Shown here in pieces: positions 1 through 8,054 of a DNA stretch of 13,694 bases. Within the stretch, counting starts at the first letter, position 1, and every line of letters starts with the position of its first letter. The translations under genes and the position numbers were made by a program. The notes below the pieces were generated by a model. The model did no database searches. It was not told where the DNA came from and worked only from the letters and a program-made list of their open reading frames with translations. The DNA is taken from NCBI GenBank assembly GCA_003224785.1, contig QHZV01000261.1, positions 1-13,694 on the forward strand, in the 5' to 3' direction. Origin of the DNA: Acidobacteriota bacterium (GTDB lineage Bacteria; Acidobacteriota; Terriglobia; Terriglobales; Acidobacteriaceae).

Positions 1-105
1 GAAGATCGAACCCAGCAGCATGATGGCGCTGCCGCCGACGACACGGGCTCTCAGGTGTTCCCCTGCGGACGTATTGGTTGGTGGATCCGTGACGGTCGTG
101 GCCAT
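1..105 (-). CDS. N-terminal 35 codons of a probable polysaccharide flippase (partial, runs off left edge)
   Basis: Reading leftwards from the ATG at 103-105 the frame stays open to base 1, giving 35 residues that begin MATTVTDPPTNTSAGEHLRA and continue with RVVGGSAIMLLGSIF. A short polar cytoplasmic tail followed by an R-x-x-x-GGSA-x-x-LLGS segment is how many Wzx/MATE-like oligosaccharide flippases enter their first membrane helix. The family call rests on that short stretch only. A weak AGG lies about 7 bases upstream of the ATG. The gene starts 65 nt after the stop of the TPR/barrel gene on the same strand, so the two are probably co-transcribed, which fits a role in moving glycan units across the inner membrane. 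Another multi-pass membrane protein cannot be excluded. Confidence 0.55.
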   Translation of the reverse strand, partial: MATTVTDPPTNTSAGEHLRARVVGGSAIMLLGSIF

Positions 106-170
106 GGCTTTGCCTGAGATCTCCAATTTCCCAAGCGCAGTTCGGTCAACACCGATGCCTACGCCACCTT

Positions 171-3100
171 TCAGTAAAGATTAATCCGTATGATGGGTAG
201 AATTGTGTTTCGGTTGGTACCGTTAAAGTTGTAGAACGTCTGCTGGGCAATACCGAATGAGATGCGAAGGGGATACGTTACTGGGACCTCTCCAATTCCG
301 TCATTCAGCGGCTTTTGGAAACCCTTGATGTAAGAAACCAGTACCTCGTTATTCACGTTGTCATATACGCTCAAGCCCTCGCCCTTTGACCAGGTACCGG
401 CCGCATGCACCGCCCAATGCGAGTTCAAAGGACGATAATCAAGCCGATATCCGGGGCGCAGTGCCTGAGCAATATCAAAATTGGTGTCCTGCACTCTCCA
501 GGCTCGCAGGTATTCGCCCAGCGCTGTGACAGTCCAGGCTGAGCCAATCTTCCGCTGGATTCCCACATACATATCGGTGTTGAAATACTCGCGGATCAGT
601 GGACGAAACAGAATGTCGCGGCCCTGGTATCCCGTCAGCAATGTCGTCTTGGCCCAAGGCCGTCCCACCTCGAAGTCAAGCGTGCCGGAGACCTCGCGCG
701 AGTGCAAGCGCTCCTCTGTGAATGGTCCAGTCTCATGAATCAAACTGCCGGTGGCCGAAACCCAATTTGCAAACGAGCCGGTATAGAGATAAAGAAATTG
801 CCGGAACAGGTCTTGATTCAACTGAATTGGCGACGCGGCATCACGCCGGACGGTGAACTGGACACCCGGATTCAGACTGATAGGGGTCCCTAACAGGTGG
901 AAAACGGGATTGATGCCGGTGTTGAAACTAGTGTCATAGGTGTTGCGATACTGCACGACCACAGGGCACCCTTGTTGCGATGTTATGGTGCAATTTGGTG
1001 GCGGTGGCGTATTCGTAGGACCAACCGGGCCCTGTGGGAATGATATGCTGCCGCGTGCGTTTCGCTCCTGGAACAAGCCGCTGATCGTAGGCAGGCCGTT
1101 AAAGTGCAGGCGGTACCGAGCGGTACCGATCGTCTCAATAGACGAGCGGGGCGGCAGGACCGCTGAACCTGGCGTCAGCCCACGGAGACGAAAATCCGTC
1201 TGATAGATGTTGATGTCCTCGAATATGGGAGCGAGTGAGAACTCTGGCTCGGCGCTGACCTTATCGGTAATTTGGCGGCCTTCGTGTTCTGCTAGCCGCA
1301 TCTCGGTTTCGCGCGCGTAGTCATTGCCTGCCATCACTTGATTGGCACGGGCGAACATGCTCAGCGCCTGGGAGCTTTCGTGCTCCTGCTGATAGAGGTT
1401 TCCCATGGCAAGCAAGTAGTCGTAGTCCTGTGCGGTATCGGGATTGTTGCCGACAACCTGCAGCAACGCAGCAGCAGCCCGGGTGTTGCCGAGCGCGATT
1501 TCAGTATTCGCAAGCCCGAGGTTGACCATCTCCTGGTCTGCGCCTTCTTTTTGCGCACGCTCAAAGAAGCGCCTTGAGAGGTCATATTCGTTGATTGAGA
1601 CAAAGACCCTGCCGGCGTCTATCAGATTTTCAGGCGTGACTGCGTTGGCTTCTCCGACGCGCGATTCAGCCATGGCGAAGGCAACCTGGTCCTTAGCATC
1701 GGTTCGCCGACCTGACTGGACAAACAAGCGCGCCAGGGCGAGACGTACTTCGACGCGATCAGAACCTGGAGCATCCAGCGCGCGGGAATAACGCTGCATT
1801 GCTGCTTTCTCATCGCCCAGAATGAGCAGCGCCTCTCCTGTGGCCATCAGCACCCTGGCATCGTTTCCGTTCTTCTCGGCGCTGGCGATCGCCTTATATC
1901 CGTCGTCCTTGTCTTTGAGCTGCGCGTAATCGCGGGCCATTGCCGCATATAGCAACGAGGGCTCCGGTGCGATGCCCACGCCTTGTTTCAGAACCGTCAC
2001 AGAATCGGCATAGCGGTGCAGGCGGTACAGGGCTTCGGCAAGTGCGAGATACACGCGTGGATCGTTCGGCGCCAGCTTTAGTGCGGCGCGGTATTCGCGC
2101 TCGGCGTCGTGGAACATCATCTGCTGGCGATAACCTTCAGCGCGCGCCAAATGAAGTCCTGCCGAATCCGGCATCAAGCCGGCCGCCAGGTCAGCTTCAT
2201 GAATGGCTGGCTTGGCGCGATGCAGCTGCAAGTCCGCGAACGCGAGACCCAGGTGCGCTTCTCCATAGTTGCTGCGGAGTTTCAAAGCTGCCTCGAAGTC
2301 AGCGACCGCTTTGCTGGCTTCGCGCAGATCATTGCGCACGAATCCGCGATTCATGTAGGCAGTCGCGTCGTTCGCTTCAATCTCAAGAGAGCGCGTGAAA
2401 TCGGCTTCGGCCTGTTTAGACTGGCCTTGATGCGCATGAACGTAGCCCGCGACCAGTGGCAGATCTTTGTCCTTGGGCATCAACGGTTCGAAACGCTGCA
2501 CGATTTTCAGAGCGTCGTCGTGCCGGTTCAGATACAAAAGGTCGTAAGCGAGATATACCGGCGCTTCAGGGTCCTTGGGCAGCTTCTCGATCACCTTGTA
2601 GCCGAGATCAGCGGCTGCCTGGTACTCCTTGTTGAATGTCAGATAGCGCTGGCGTTCGCGCATGACCTGTGGCGTGTCATTGATCACCGGATCCGCGGCC
2701 GCTCTCTCTACCCAGGTTTTAGCGACATCGAGTTTGTGCGCTTCCACCGCCGAGTTGATGGCCGCAGCAACGATCAATGCATGTTTCGGAGCAAGCTCAA
2801 AGGCTTTTTCATAGCTGGCTTGGGCGCGATCGAATTGCTTGTTGGCAGTGTAAAGATCACCCAAAGCAAAATGCGGGACAAAATCCTTGGGATAGAGTTC
2901 TGCGAGCTTCAGGAAATATTTCTCAGCTGAGGCTGCATCGTGCATATCCCGGGCTAAGTAGCCCATCGCCGTCAACGCCGCATGGTTGTTGGGATCAGCC
3001 TGCAGTGAAGCTTTGTACTGCTCCATCGCTTCCTGCTGGCGCCCGGTCTTCCACAATAGATTTGCGTAGTTCAGCCGGATGTTGATGCTCTTCGGAGCCA

Positions 3101-3608
3101 GCGACATCGCCTCTTTGAAATCTTTCTCGGCCGAAACTGGATCGTTGAAACCGGCCTCGATCAAAGCGCGCAGGCGGAGATACTCCGGACGAGTCTGCTG
3201 GTCGGGGCTGGGAATCTTGTTCAGCGAAGTCCTGGCGGCGGCAAGTTCCGATTCAGCCTCGTTTGTCTTCTCAATCCTGCGGTAAATCTCTGACAGGCTC
3301 AGGTGCAGACCCACCGGATAAAGCGGGCCCTCGCGGACAGTCTCCGGCAAGTTCTGAATGGCGCTTTGATATTCCCGGATCGCATCTTCGTTGCGCTCTT
3401 CCATTGTGTACATCTGTCCGCGAATCGCATGCAGGCGGTAGTTGTTGGGATTGGCGCCTTCGGCACGCTTGAGGAAGTTCTCCGCTTTGTCGAATGCCGC
3501 CACGTTCACCAGCGCCTGGGCCGCGCTCATTTGCAATTCGGTATTTTTCGGCAGCCGGTTGGCTGCCTGGGTATAACTATCTGCAGCTTCCTTCTTCTTG
3601 CCTGCCAA
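171..3608 (-). CDS. TPR/outer-membrane beta-barrel export protein, C-terminal part of a frameshifted gene
   Basis: This frame encodes about 785 residues of tandem tetratricopeptide repeats (small-residue/aromatic pattern such as AYTYGLAGKKKEAADSY, roughly 34-residue period) followed by a domain of about 359 residues rich in alternating beta-strand patterns. The barrel-like part begins near EPEFSLAPIFED (about residue 785), and the protein ends RINLY, a terminal aromatic residue of the kind that marks outer-membrane proteins for the BAM machinery. Known proteins with periplasmic TPRs fused to an outer-membrane barrel (BcsC, PgaA, PelB) export exopolysaccharide, and NfrA has a related plan. The TTG at 3606-3608 is only the first start-like codon here: clear repeat homology (ADAGKYDEAIATLQK) continues upstream to about 3704, where it must join the N-terminal piece in another frame. 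It is the distal half of one gene, not an independent protein. Function in polysaccharide export is inferred. Confidence 0.85.
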   Translation of the reverse strand: MAGKKKEAADSYTQAANRLPKNTELQMSAAQALVNVAAFDKAENFLKRAEGANPNNYRLHAIRGQMYTMEERNEDAIREYQSAIQNLPETVREGPLYPVGLHLSLSEIYRRIEKTNEAESELAAARTSLNKIPSPDQQTRPEYLRLRALIEAGFNDPVSAEKDFKEAMSLAPKSINIRLNYANLLWKTGRQQEAMEQYKASLQADPNNHAALTAMGYLARDMHDAASAEKYFLKLAELYPKDFVPHFALGDLYTANKQFDRAQASYEKAFELAPKHALIVAAAINSAVEAHKLDVAKTWVERAAADPVINDTPQVMRERQRYLTFNKEYQAAADLGYKVIEKLPKDPEAPVYLAYDLLYLNRHDDALKIVQRFEPLMPKDKDLPLVAGYVHAHQGQSKQAEADFTRSLEIEANDATAYMNRGFVRNDLREASKAVADFEAALKLRSNYGEAHLGLAFADLQLHRAKPAIHEADLAAGLMPDSAGLHLARAEGYRQQMMFHDAEREYRAALKLAPNDPRVYLALAEALYRLHRYADSVTVLKQGVGIAPEPSLLYAAMARDYAQLKDKDDGYKAIASAEKNGNDARVLMATGEALLILGDEKAAMQRYSRALDAPGSDRVEVRLALARLFVQSGRRTDAKDQVAFAMAESRVGEANAVTPENLIDAGRVFVSINEYDLSRRFFERAQKEGADQEMVNLGLANTEIALGNTRAAAALLQVVGNNPDTAQDYDYLLAMGNLYQQEHESSQALSMFARANQVMAGNDYARETEMRLAEHEGRQITDKVSAEPEFSLAPIFEDINIYQTDFRLRGLTPGSAVLPPRSSIETIGTARYRLHFNGLPTISGLFQERNARGSISFPQGPVGPTNTPPPPNCTITSQQGCPVVVQYRNTYDTSFNTGINPVFHLLGTPISLNPGVQFTVRRDAASPIQLNQDLFRQFLYLYTGSFANWVSATGSLIHETGPFTEERLHSREVSGTLDFEVGRPWAKTTLLTGYQGRDILFRPLIREYFNTDMYVGIQRKIGSAWTVTALGEYLRAWRVQDTNFDIAQALRPGYRLDYRPLNSHWAVHAAGTWSKGEGLSVYDNVNNEVLVSYIKGFQKPLNDGIGEVPVTYPLRISFGIAQQTFYNFNGTNRNTILPIIRINLY

Positions 3609-4417
3609 ACCGTAGGTGTAAGCGAGTTCAGCCAGGGCGTCTGGTTTTTTGTTGACCGCCTTCTGCAGAGTCGCGATCGCTTCGTCGTATTTCCCCGCGT
3701 CCGCAGAACGTTCGGATCGTTCGGAGCGCGGCTCTGGGCGCGATCGAGATATTGCTTGGAGGCGTCCGGCTGGTTCATTTTCTGATAAGCGCGGGCAATC
3801 AAGAGATCAGTCCGGGCGCTGGCCTGAACTGCATCCGCACGCTTGAGCAGGCCGAGGGCAGTGTTCGGATCAGACTGGAGTGCTAGTTCGCCTGAGAGCT
3901 GCAGGTCGGTGGCACTCTTCGGATTCGCTGCCAGAACCTGCTTGAGGAGGTCCTGCGCTTCGTTGTTGCGGCCCATTTTCGCGTAGGTTTGGGCTTTGCC
4001 AGATAATCCCTGAATAGAACCGGGCTTCCGTTGCAAGCCTTTCTCATAGCCCTGGAGCGACAGGTTGTAGTCGCCGCCGAGGCGTGCGGCGTATCCCAGC
4101 AAGAACCATAAATCTGCGTTTTGCGGGGCTGCGTTGGCGGCGCGATTTGCCGAAACGATGGCAGCTTTATAGTCACCTTTGGCCAAAGCCTGCTGCACCG
4201 CGCGGGCTTCGCGGGCAGTTTCAATTCCCGAGCCCCAACCAATGCCGTTGCCCTCACCTTTTTTGGGCGACTTTGCCGGCGCGGTGGGTTTCTGTTTTCC
4301 TTTTTGCGACTTTTTTGCCGGGGGTTGGTTGACTTCAAACGTCTGCGCAATCAGGCATGGCGATGCCAGCAAACAAAGCAAAAGCGTCGTTGCGATGAAA
4401 TGCTTCGTTTCACGCAT
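3527..4417 (-). CDS. TPR/outer-membrane beta-barrel export protein, N-terminal part of the same frameshifted gene
   Basis: From the ATG at 4415-4417 the product begins MRETKHFIATTLLLCLLASP with CLIAQTFEVNQPP following: a clear Sec signal peptide with likely cleavage after LIA. A Lys/Pro-rich linker and at least four TPR units follow (ALAKGDYKAAIVSANRA, GYAARLGGDYNLSLQGYEKG, GKAQTYAKMGRNNEAQDLLK, ARAYQKMNQPDASKQYLDRA). Meaningful sequence stops at NDPNVLR (about 3701). The rest of the frame to 3527 is Arg/Lys-rich nonsense, while the true repeat pattern continues in the frame of the 171-3608 entry. A GTG at 4477 would add 20 residues before the signal peptide; I prefer the ATG because the signal peptide then starts correctly, although neither start has a strong ribosome site. 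The gene diverges from the operon that starts at 4663. Confidence 0.8.
   Translation of the reverse strand: MRETKHFIATTLLLCLLASPCLIAQTFEVNQPPAKKSQKGKQKPTAPAKSPKKGEGNGIGWGSGIETAREARAVQQALAKGDYKAAIVSANRAANAAPQNADLWFLLGYAARLGGDYNLSLQGYEKGLQRKPGSIQGLSGKAQTYAKMGRNNEAQDLLKQVLAANPKSATDLQLSGELALQSDPNTALGLLKRADAVQASARTDLLIARAYQKMNQPDASKQYLDRAQSRAPNDPNVLRTRGNTTKRSRLCRRRSTKNQTPWLNSLTPTVWQARRRKLQIVIPRQPTGCRKIPNCK
3695..3710 (-). other. Frameshift/short deletion site inside the TPR gene
   Basis: On the minus strand the upstream frame reads P-N-V-L-R and then loses TPR character, while the other frame picks up as A-D-A-G-K-Y-D-E-A. The switch lies at about 3698-3706. Against the register of the neighbouring repeats, the segment between VLR and the AGKYDEA turn is about seven residues too short, so the simplest reading is loss of about 22 nt (19 also fits the frame). 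A 7-bp direct repeat (CGTTCGG at 3709-3715 and 3718-3724, plus strand) lies beside the site. Confidence 0.7.
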
Positions 4418-4662
4418 GGGTGCGATGAAGCGGCGGCATCTCCAGCTTGCTCCCGAATTCTGATGCCCCGCTGTCACCGCATCTGATGCGATCTAAGGTG
4501 GCGTGGTTGGATTCCCGACCATTGCCGGGCGGTGCAAATCCGCTGATACCAGTAGCTTGGCAGAACCTTCTACTCAGAAACCGCTGGTCCGGCAGCAAAC
4601 CTTAGAGTGGCTAAGTGAATCCAAACGCCACTCAAATGCTCATGGGGAGGGAAGGCACACTC
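4418..4662. promoter_or_regulatory. Divergent intergenic region between the barrel gene and the membrane-protein operon
   Basis: The two divergent starts I prefer (ATG at 4417 leftwards, GTG at 4663 rightwards) leave about 245 nt that must hold promoters for both directions. I see no convincing paired -35/-10 boxes; a TTGGCA at 4557-4562 lacks a suitable -10. The only clear signal is the purine run GGAGGGAAGG at 4646-4655, a ribosome site 7 nt before the GTG at 4663. No RNA gene or repeat is evident. Confidence 0.4.
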
Positions 4663-4809
4663 GTGAACAGCACCTATTTTTCCCGGCCCATTCCACTGCG
4701 GCTGATTCTTTTGCTGACGTTAGCAGTTCACGGCCCATTGTTGGCCATGCAACTGCCGATAACGAACTCCTACGACGCCAACTTTCATATTTTCTTTGCG
4801 TCACACTAA
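4663..4809 (+). pseudogene. N-terminal fragment of the multi-pass membrane protein (frameshifted)
   Basis: A GTG at 4663, preceded at 7 nt by GGAGGGAAGG, opens a frame beginning MNSTYFSRPIPLRLILLLTL and running into SYDANFHIFFASH before a TAA at 4807-4809. It has a short cytoplasmic N-terminus, one membrane helix (about residues 11-30) and then a D-x-x-x-H element (YDANFH). An acidic residue shortly after the first helix is usual in GT-C-type membrane glycosyltransferases and PTPS-related membrane proteins. The next frame continues at once with KTTYPPLAHQWIALL, so this is the first part of the 4796-6358 protein. An upstream GTG at 4615 is less likely because it lacks a ribosome site. Confidence 0.7.
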
Positions 4810-6358
4810 GACGACCTATCCACCGCTGGCGCACCAGTGGATTGCCCTACTCTCGTACATTTTCGGACTGCATGTGGCGTACCTGCTGGTGCAGTTGACG
4901 GGCGTGATCCTGACACCGGTGGGTGTGTACAGATTTGCACAGCTATGGGTGAGCGACCGGGCCGCAAGCTATGCGGCATTGTTGAGCGTTTTTGTCGGGA
5001 CCATGATTTTCCTGGTCTATTTTGCCGGGCAGCTGCCTACTACTCTCTCCGCGCCACTTTACTTGCTCGCACTTCCGTATTTTTACGATTGGTCACGAAC
5101 GGCAGACTTTCGTGGACTGCTGAAGGGCGTGGTTTTGGTTTTGGCAGCCGGGGCGGTCCACCACGTAACCCTGATTTTCGGTTCGTTGCTGTTTGCGATT
5201 CCTGTGCTGTGGCTGGCAGTAGTCGACCGAGGAGAAGAGAGAAATGCCGGCGCAGTGACTATTCGTGCGCTGATCTTTGGCGGATTGTGCGCCGCTGGCC
5301 TGGCTGTTGTTCTGCTTCCTTATTGGATTTCGATCATAAAGCACCCAATCGAGCAGATGCCGATCCCTCACGCTAGCCGGTCGAATCTGCTGCTTAATCT
5401 GACCTATCTCACGAACTATTTCTTTGTTCCGTACGGAATGCTGATCGTCGCACTTCCTTTTGTGGCCTCGTTTGCGGCAGCCCGGCGAAGGCTCCGCCCA
5501 CTGCTGCTGGGTTTTTGGGTGACGTTCATTTTTGGTCTCGGCGGAACCACGCCGCTTCCGAAGTTTCTGCTGGGGCGGTACTTTGACATTCTGACCTTTG
5601 AGCGCTTCACGCTGTGGGCGGCGCTAATGGTGCTGCCGCTGGTAGGCGCATTCGCCGAACAAGTCATAGAGCGCCACGGCAAGAGGGCGGTGCTGGGATT
5701 TGCGACCGCAGCGTTGATCACATTGTTGTTGCCAATGGGCTGGATGGCTGTGACTCCGTTCTCTCCGAATGCCAATATCAACGTGGACGCGGTTGACGCC
5801 TTCTTGAATCGCGATGGGCATGATCGCTACCGATATCTCACACTCGGTTTCGGCAATGCCTTGCCGAAGGTCTCTACTTACACCGACGCCAACAGCGTTG
5901 ACGGCGAGTACAACTCGGCTCGTTTGTTGCCGGAATTTACGCATTACGGGACTGCGCAGTTGACTAGCGCCAAGTATTTCGGCACCTCAGGAATGGAAGC
6001 GCTGCGAATGATGTTGCGCCATGCCAGCCATTATGGGTTGAAATACATTTTCATTCGCGACCCGTATTACGAACCGCTGATCAGCTTTGCTGGCTGGCGC
6101 AAAGTGGAAACCTACGAGTCGGGGACGATTACTGTTTGGTCGAAGGAAGATGTGCCTCCCGCGCGGCCCATTCCCTCCGACGCAATGCCCACCGCGCTTG
6201 AAGGACTGCTGTGGGGAACGCTGCCCCTCGCAAGCAGCATCTTGGCAATTCTTTTTGCGTTCCTGATTCCTGATCGCGCCCGAGCACGCTCGGAAATACT
6301 TCTTCCCTTCCCGGAGCGCGAACTACAAGGCGCGTACGTGCGGGAGGCCCGCTCATGA
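4796..6358 (+). CDS. Multi-pass membrane protein, PTPS-related/GT-C-like, main C-terminal part
   Basis: Most of an integral membrane protein: roughly ten hydrophobic segments up to about residue 320 (for example YLLVQLTGVILTPVGVYRFA and VTLIFGSLLFAIPVLWLAVV), then a soluble region (about 330-470) and a last helix near 475-495 before a basic tail. The YPPLAHQW element, the HH pair in a helix (AVHHVTLIF) and the LTFERFTLW segment resemble predicted PTPS-related (PF10131-like) membrane proteins with a GT-C-like topology; the assignment is from memory. The ATG at 4796 is probably not a true start: it precedes the homologous segment by a few out-of-frame residues, and helix 1 lies in the other frame (4663-4809). 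About 20 residues of the loop between FFASH and TTYPPL seem absent. The stop overlaps the next ATG (ATGA at 6355-6358). A role in assembling or modifying a surface glycan is inferred. Confidence 0.7.
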   Translation: MRHTKTTYPPLAHQWIALLSYIFGLHVAYLLVQLTGVILTPVGVYRFAQLWVSDRAASYAALLSVFVGTMIFLVYFAGQLPTTLSAPLYLLALPYFYDWSRTADFRGLLKGVVLVLAAGAVHHVTLIFGSLLFAIPVLWLAVVDRGEERNAGAVTIRALIFGGLCAAGLAVVLLPYWISIIKHPIEQMPIPHASRSNLLLNLTYLTNYFFVPYGMLIVALPFVASFAAARRRLRPLLLGFWVTFIFGLGGTTPLPKFLLGRYFDILTFERFTLWAALMVLPLVGAFAEQVIERHGKRAVLGFATAALITLLLPMGWMAVTPFSPNANINVDAVDAFLNRDGHDRYRYLTLGFGNALPKVSTYTDANSVDGEYNSARLLPEFTHYGTAQLTSAKYFGTSGMEALRMMLRHASHYGLKYIFIRDPYYEPLISFAGWRKVETYESGTITVWSKEDVPPARPIPSDAMPTALEGLLWGTLPLASSILAILFAFLIPDRARARSEILLPFPERELQGAYVREARS

Positions 6359-7458
6359 AACGAGTCCTGCTGCTGACACTTGCAGTCCTGACCGTAGTGC
6401 TGATCATCATTGCGTGGTTCCAGTCTGGTGGTGTGGAACGACGCGCCCTTCAGTTGGCGAGCACGCCCGAACAAGCGGCGAGGCTGATGCTATCGCAAAT
6501 CCAGAGTCACAAGTTCGACGCAGCTTACAACCGCCTTGCCAATCGCAATGACGTGGACGAGAACACGTTCATTCGCGAGTTCACCGGCAGTTACGGCAGC
6601 CTGCTCACCATTTCATCGCTCGAGGGTTTTGATATTGGGGTGCTGCACGCTACCGATGAGGAAGCGACAGTGCGTGCCAAGTTCCATTATGCGACCGGCG
6701 TGGGACCACTCGACGACACGCGTGATTTGAGAGTGCAACGAACCGGAGACACGTGGAAGGTTGTGTGGCCAGTTGACAGCCGCGCGAAGCTGCCGCCTCA
6801 GGTCATTCCGGTGAACTACCTGCGCTGGGACGTGATCAGCCGAGGCTCGGGCGATGACTGGGGAGTGCAGAACGTTGATAGCCCTCAAGTACGCATTGTT
6901 TCGATGAACGCAATTCAGCGGCCCGACAGTGTTGTGCTGGTCGGAGAAGTAGTGAACGAAGATTCGGTGCCAGCCTATGTGAATGTGGGTGCCACGCTTT
7001 TAGGCCCAAATGATGAGGAACTTGCGCAGGAAAGCAGCTTTGACAAGATTGCGCATACGTTGCTTCCGCGCCAGGTTTCGCCCTATCGCATTGATTTTCC
7101 CAACATGCGGCTGGACAAGATCAAGAACGTGCGCATGGATGCGAAGGCACTTCTGATTGCAGCCAGCGCCGATCCGGTGATCGCGATTGATCAGCAGAAA
7201 TTGGAGACAAATGCGCTGGGCAAGAAAGTGTTGAGCGGCAAACTGACGAATCAGAGTGGCCAGATCGTGAGCATTCCGCACGTCATTGCCGCTTACTACG
7301 ACAGCAACGGGAAGGTGATCTGGGTATCAGACGGATATGTGGCGCAGGCGCTCCTACCTCAGACGCCGGTGCCGTTTGCCGTAGATCTGCCGCCGGATGT
7401 TGCGAAGAATGTACAGACGTATCGGGTGATCGTGAACCACTTCGAGCTGACCACGTAA
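6355..7458 (+). CDS. Membrane-anchored protein with NTF2-like and two FxLYD-like domains
   Basis: 367 residues. MKRVLLLTLAVLTVVLIIIA forms an N-terminal anchor helix (about residues 4-22), leaving the rest in the periplasm. Residues about 36-145 (TPEQAARLMLSQIQSHKFDA at the start, GDTWKVVWPVD at the end) have the pattern of NTF2-like domains found at the front of many exported proteins. Two similar beta-sandwich segments follow, near residues 190-265 (VVLVGEVVNEDSVPAYVNV) and 290-365 (VLSGKLTNQSGQIVSIPHVI), each with the hydrophobic-G-x-V/L-x-N opening and a conserved ATLLGP/AAYYDS strand typical of FxLYD or DUF3426-like domains. The start overlaps the previous stop by ATGA, implying translational coupling. 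No catalytic residues are visible, so a scaffold or partner-binding role is inferred. Confidence 0.75.
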   Translation: MKRVLLLTLAVLTVVLIIIAWFQSGGVERRALQLASTPEQAARLMLSQIQSHKFDAAYNRLANRNDVDENTFIREFTGSYGSLLTISSLEGFDIGVLHATDEEATVRAKFHYATGVGPLDDTRDLRVQRTGDTWKVVWPVDSRAKLPPQVIPVNYLRWDVISRGSGDDWGVQNVDSPQVRIVSMNAIQRPDSVVLVGEVVNEDSVPAYVNVGATLLGPNDEELAQESSFDKIAHTLLPRQVSPYRIDFPNMRLDKIKNVRMDAKALLIAASADPVIAIDQQKLETNALGKKVLSGKLTNQSGQIVSIPHVIAAYYDSNGKVIWVSDGYVAQALLPQTPVPFAVDLPPDVAKNVQTYRVIVNHFELTT

Positions 7459-7460
7459 GC

Positions 7461-8054
7461 ATGCGAAACGCGTTTTCAATTTTGATAGTGTTATTCGCCA
7501 CGCTGGCTGGGGCTGCGGAGATCCATCCGCCCGCCCAGGTCGCTGCCGGTAATTCGATCACGATACCCAGCAGCGGTTCGGGAGACGCAACTTTTTACTT
7601 GCTCGGGCCGACGATGGCCAACAAACGAAAGGTTCAAGCCGGGACCGACATCACGGTTGACTCAGAGCAATTGGAGCACGCGGGCGTTTACAGTGCGGTG
7701 CTCTGCGCCTCTGACGGATGCTCGTCCGCCAGATTTCTGGTCAATCCAGCGGCGCCCAACCGTTTGAGTTTCCTCGTGCACCCGTCGCGCGTTCCAGTTG
7801 ATAGCCCGAACCGAATCAGCGCGGTCGCCTTTGTTCAAGACAATTTCCATAATTTCGTGCTCAAGCCTGAAGCCGTAAAGTTCAGCGTGCAACCGAAAGA
7901 CGGAAAAGAAATTTCGGCTACGCGAAATTCTGAGAATGGTGTGGAGTGGGTGCGTCTCAGTTCCGCGAAGAAAGAAGGACCGGCGCGTTTAGGTGCCTCC
8001 ATAGGTAAGGCCAACGAAGTACGAATAGTGCAACAAGTGGCCGCGGACGCCTGA
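7461..8054 (+). CDS. Secreted Ig-like domain protein, first part, cut by an in-frame TGA
   Basis: The ATG lies 2 nt after the preceding stop. The product starts MRNAFSILIVLFATLAGAAE, a Sec signal peptide with likely cleavage after AGA. The mature part is beta-rich with Ig-like or invasin-like character (residues about 25-98: TITIPSSGSGDATFYLLGP-type strands and a VLCASDGC segment with C82 and C87; residues about 105-195: a second sandwich beginning RLSFLVHPSRVPVDSPNRIS). It stops at a TGA (codon 198), but the same frame continues with matching domain sequence to 8285, so the full protein would be 274 residues. No enzymatic motif is seen. The coupled position in the operon suggests a periplasmic or surface accessory to the neighbouring membrane proteins. 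Confidence 0.75.
   Translation: MRNAFSILIVLFATLAGAAEIHPPAQVAAGNSITIPSSGSGDATFYLLGPTMANKRKVQAGTDITVDSEQLEHAGVYSAVLCASDGCSSARFLVNPAAPNRLSFLVHPSRVPVDSPNRISAVAFVQDNFHNFVLKPEAVKFSVQPKDGKEISATRNSENGVEWVRLSSAKKEGPARLGASIGKANEVRIVQQVAADA

Noticed and set aside
1105..1132. Repeated CGGTACCG in the barrel-coding region as a regulatory repeat
   Set aside because: Two copies only, inside coding sequence, explained by the encoded residues.
2109..2930. 273-codon open frame on the plus strand opposite the TPR gene
   Set aside because: It lies wholly antisense to a well-supported repeat protein, has no domain character, and follows from the codon bias of the real gene. Other long antisense frames were dismissed for the same reason.
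171..4417. Calling the TPR/barrel gene bcsC, pgaA, pelB or nfrA
   Set aside because: The architecture is shared, but I see no family-specific motif or partner gene (no cellulose, PNAG or Pel synthase), so a gene symbol would be over-reach.
4557..4585. TTGGCA as a -35 box for the rightward operon
   Set aside because: No acceptable -10 hexamer lies 16-18 nt downstream.
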